NCBI GenBank assembly: GCA_955652655.1
Contig: CATPCK010001005.1
Span: forward strand, 1 to 8,019
Direction of reading: 5' to 3'
DNA from: an uncultured Ktedonobacteraceae bacterium
GTDB lineage: Bacteria > Chloroflexota > Ktedonobacteria > Ktedonobacterales > Ktedonobacteraceae
Length of the DNA stretch: 8,019 nt
Shown here: positions 6,874-8,019 of the stretch, in pieces
Layout: each line of letters opens with the position of its first letter
How positions within the stretch are numbered: the first letter of the stretch is position 1
Made by a program: the position numbers and the translations under genes
The notes under the pieces: generated by a model
What the model was told of the DNA's origin: nothing
The model's database searches: none
Seen by the model: the letters and a program-made list of their open reading frames with translations, nothing else

Positions 6874-7149
6874 ATGCAACACACACAGTCGAAGCAAGCA
6901 GGCTCACTTATGCCCTTTAACTTGTTAATGATGGTTATTCGGGTGAACTTGATAACCCTGCACTAGGACCAGCGATGCCAAATTGCGCTGGGGGCCGCGC
7001 TCATTACGCTTATCAATTATTGATGGTTGCTGCTCATCATGGCCTTCGTGTTTGCATGTGCCACTGCCTATCTTCTGACGCGACGCGAACAATGGCTGCG
7101 CCGCACCACGTTGTCAAAGTCCACATCATCTGGTGAAGTGCCTCTTTGA
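6874..7149 (+). pseudogene. Small membrane protein frame interrupted by two stop codons
   Basis: A single reading frame runs from ATG 6874 to TGA 7147 and is broken by TAG at 6964-6966 (codon 31) and TGA at 7021-7023 (codon 50). Read through, it would give about 89 residues: a polar N-terminus (MQHTQSKQAGSL), a hydrophobic stretch (IALGAALITLINY, then WLLLIMAFVFACATAYLL) that spans the second stop, and a basic cytosolic segment (TRREQWLRR). A transmembrane helix and positive-inside charge pattern continuing across a stop, with a good ribosome site 24 bp after the sensor gene, point to a recently inactivated operon partner. The family is not recognised. A random open stretch cannot be excluded. 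Confidence 0.4.
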
Positions 7150-7274
7150 TGGTGCCAAAGGCCGGATATGGCACGGCTTGTTCATGGTTGTCCTTCATCG
7201 TCCTTTTCGTACTCAACAAGCTCATGTTTTGTTTGCTGGTGTTTGTCTGTATTTGTGAATAGTTGTGGAGGTTG

Positions 7275-7417
7275 CTGTATGGGATACCCACATCGTAACC
7301 CGGAGAATGCCAGCACATCGTAACCCAAGCGTGCGGTGTTTGAAGCGTGTTTTCTCAGCCTGCTTGGGATACGATGTGCTGGCCTTGACCCAGTTACGAT
7401 GTGGGTATCCCATACAG
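7275..7417. repeat. 143-bp nested palindrome, MITE-like
   Basis: The outer arms, 7275-7299 and 7393-7417, are perfect 25-bp reverse complements beginning CTGTATGGGATACCC. After nine unpaired bases on each side come inner arms 7309-7330 and 7362-7383, complementary over 22 bp with one mismatch. The loop is 31 bases. The 13-mer CACATCGTAACCC occurs in both left arms, 25 bp apart, so each arm is itself a two-copy repeat. TTGCTGTA overlaps the left edge (7272-7279) and recurs just past the right edge, which could be a target duplication. There is no transposase, so it would be a non-autonomous element or a hairpin RNA. Confidence 0.75.
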
Positions 7418-7446
7418 TTGCTGTAGTCGTTGCTGTAGTTGCTGTA
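7418..7446 (+). repeat. Short TTGCTGTA repeats
   Basis: TTGCTGTA occurs at 7418-7425, 7430-7437 and 7439-7446, and once on the other side of the palindrome at 7272-7279. Spacings are 12 and 9 bp. Confidence 0.65.
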
Positions 7447-7472
7447 CTCTTTTATGATGTCTTGCTCGGGCA

Positions 7473-7484
7473 ATGGCAAGCCAT
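7473..7484. repeat. 12-bp palindromic repeat ATGGCAAGCCAT (copy 3 of 4)
   Basis: This is identical to the copy at 3091; flanking A and T extend the symmetry to 14 bp, as in the copy at 4683. Confidence 0.75.
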
Positions 7485-7602
7485 TATGATGTATCGCTCT
7501 TGTTGAACGTTATGTCAGAATGAGTGAGGAGAGTTGAATTCAGCGAGGGGTATTTTCGGCCTGCTTCTGATTTGGTTCGTTGTGCTTCTCAAGCAAGGTT
7601 GT

Positions 7603-7676
7603 GGTACATTTTTGTTCAAATGTGTACATGAGTTTCCAGTGGTGTTGGTTGTGTTTGCGGTCAAAACTGCGGTCAA
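7603..7676 (+). repeat. GTC repeat module (copy 3)
   Basis: Cores at 7614 (GTT), 7624 (GTA), 7660 (GTC) and 7672 (GTC) keep the 10/36/12 spacing. It begins GGTACATTTTTGT, identical over those 13 bases to the copy at 7818, and 23 of the first 26 bases match. The second half reads GCGGTCAAAACTGCGGTCAA. Confidence 0.7.
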
Positions 7677-7750
7677 TTCTGGCTCTCATTGCTTAGGTTT
7701 TAGATTTGGACTATGGTGGGTTGTATTTCGTACCTAATGTATCATTTTTC

Positions 7751-7785
7751 AGGGAGCCAATTGCTTGGCTCCCTGTCTTATTTTT
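7751..7785 (+). terminator. Rho-independent terminator-like hairpin
   Basis: AGGGAGCCAA (7751-7760) and TTGGCTCCCT (7765-7774) form a perfect 10-bp stem with a TTGC loop, followed by GTCTTATTTTT. This fits an intrinsic terminator for plus-strand transcription. No convincing gene lies upstream within about 600 bp, so it may end a non-coding transcript or belong to the repeat unit between the two GTC modules. Confidence 0.55.
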
Positions 7786-7817
7786 GTGCGTTCTTGAGCT
7801 ACCCAATAATTCTGGAA

Positions 7818-7891
7818 GGTACATTTTTGTCCAATTGTGTCCACTATTACTCATCCGTATGTAACCGCTTAGCTATCAACTTCGCTGTCAA
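7818..7891 (+). repeat. GTC repeat module (copy 4)
   Basis: Cores at 7829 (GTC), 7839 (GTC), 7875 (ATC) and 7887 (GTC) keep the 10/36/12 spacing. The first half reads TTTTTGTCCAATTGTGTCCA and the second GCTATCAACTTCGCTGTCAA. It lies 215 bp after copy 3 in the same orientation. Confidence 0.7.
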
Positions 7892-7903
7892 AACAATGGC
7901 AAT

Positions 7904-7952
7904 AAACATGCCCAAGATCAGGTACGATAAATACCTGATCTTGGGCATGTTT
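7904..7952. repeat. Perfect 21-bp hairpin
   Basis: Positions 7904-7924 (beginning AAACATGCCCAAGATCAGG) are the exact reverse complement of 7932-7952, with a 7-base loop, CGATAAA. The A-rich left edge and T-rich right edge (GTTTGCTTT) would allow intrinsic termination on either strand. A perfect stem this long suggests recent origin or strong selection. Confidence 0.8.
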
Positions 7953-7958
7953 GCTTTA

Positions 7959-7970
7959 ATGGCTTGCCAT
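7959..7970. repeat. 12-bp palindromic repeat ATGGCTTGCCAT (copy 4 of 4)
   Basis: This has the same orientation as the copy at 4683 and lies six bases after the 21-bp hairpin. Confidence 0.75.
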
Positions 7971-8019
7971 GAGCATATTTGGTTCTTATTGGTCAGGAGA
8001 TTTTAAGTCTCTCAAAAGC

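Larger units (their letters stand above)
7150..8019. other. 870-bp gene-free, repeat-dense region
   Basis: No frame here is convincing as a protein; open stretches at 7534-7737 and 7713-8006 run through hairpins and repeats. The region is AT- and T-rich on the plus strand and holds, in order, a nested 143-bp palindrome, TTGCTGTA repeats, a 12-bp palindrome, a GTC module, a terminator-like hairpin, a second GTC module, a 21-bp hairpin and another 12-bp palindrome. Confidence 0.6.

Noticed and set aside
7289..7326. CRISPR-like repeat of CACATCGTAACCC at 25-bp spacing
   Set aside because: There are only two direct copies plus two inverted ones inside a palindrome, no regular spacers and no cas genes.
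7534..8006. Two overlapping plus-strand frames (67 and 97 residues)
   Set aside because: They cross a terminator hairpin, two GTC modules and the 21-bp hairpin, so the protein sequence is itself palindrome-derived and not gene-like.

Overview
The window looks like a chromosomal segment of a filamentous, actinomycete-like Chloroflexota bacterium of the class Ktedonobacteria. This is an inference from family style. The window holds two multi-membrane-span sensor-like proteins with the FP(G/N)G.FVPRW, RERQQ.(K/R)W, INRTL.Y and IDRRFYR motifs and the C-terminal HVSLWLR tail that I associate with that class. It also has mid-range GC and unusually long, repeat-rich intergenic DNA. No rRNA, tRNA, CRISPR array or intact transposase gene was seen.

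Layout: (1) 37-95, a perfect 19-bp inverted repeat with a nested inner stem, downstream of (2) a minus-strand membrane protein gene, 153-1511. (3) A divergent promoter region of about 230 bp leads to (4) an acyl-CoA dehydrogenase gene, 1744-2913, with a strong AGGAGG ribosome binding site. (5) About 800 bp without a secure gene, 2914-3719, carries a GTC repeat module, a nested hairpin that may terminate the dehydrogenase mRNA, and an AT(GGC)-type 12-bp palindrome. (6) A TMEM175/DUF1211-type potassium channel homologue, 3720-4484. (7) About 1.1 kb of non-coding DNA, 4485-5622, has further repeat modules, another 12-bp palindrome and two consecutive long stem-loops. (8) A second sensor-like membrane protein, 5623-6849, is a paralogue of the first. 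(9) Immediately downstream lies a small membrane protein frame broken by two stops, 6874-7149. (10) From 7150 to the end there is no believable gene. That stretch holds a 143-bp nested palindrome, TTGCTGTA repeats, a good Rho-independent terminator, two more GTC modules and a perfect 21-bp hairpin.

The genes do not form one pathway. The acyl-CoA dehydrogenase is a fatty-acid oxidation enzyme, the TMEM175 homologue a probable K+ leak channel, and the two large membrane proteins look like the sensing half of a histidine kinase without the kinase.

The most unusual content is between the genes. Three intergenic modules (4568-4640, 7603-7676, 7818-7891) align without gaps, and their four GTC or GTC-like cores are spaced exactly 10, 36 and 12 bp apart. 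A fourth (2934-2990) has 10, 16 and 12. A 12-bp palindrome, ATGGC(AA/TT)GCCAT, occurs four times, only between genes. Together these suggest a dispersed family of protein-binding or mobile-element-derived repeats.
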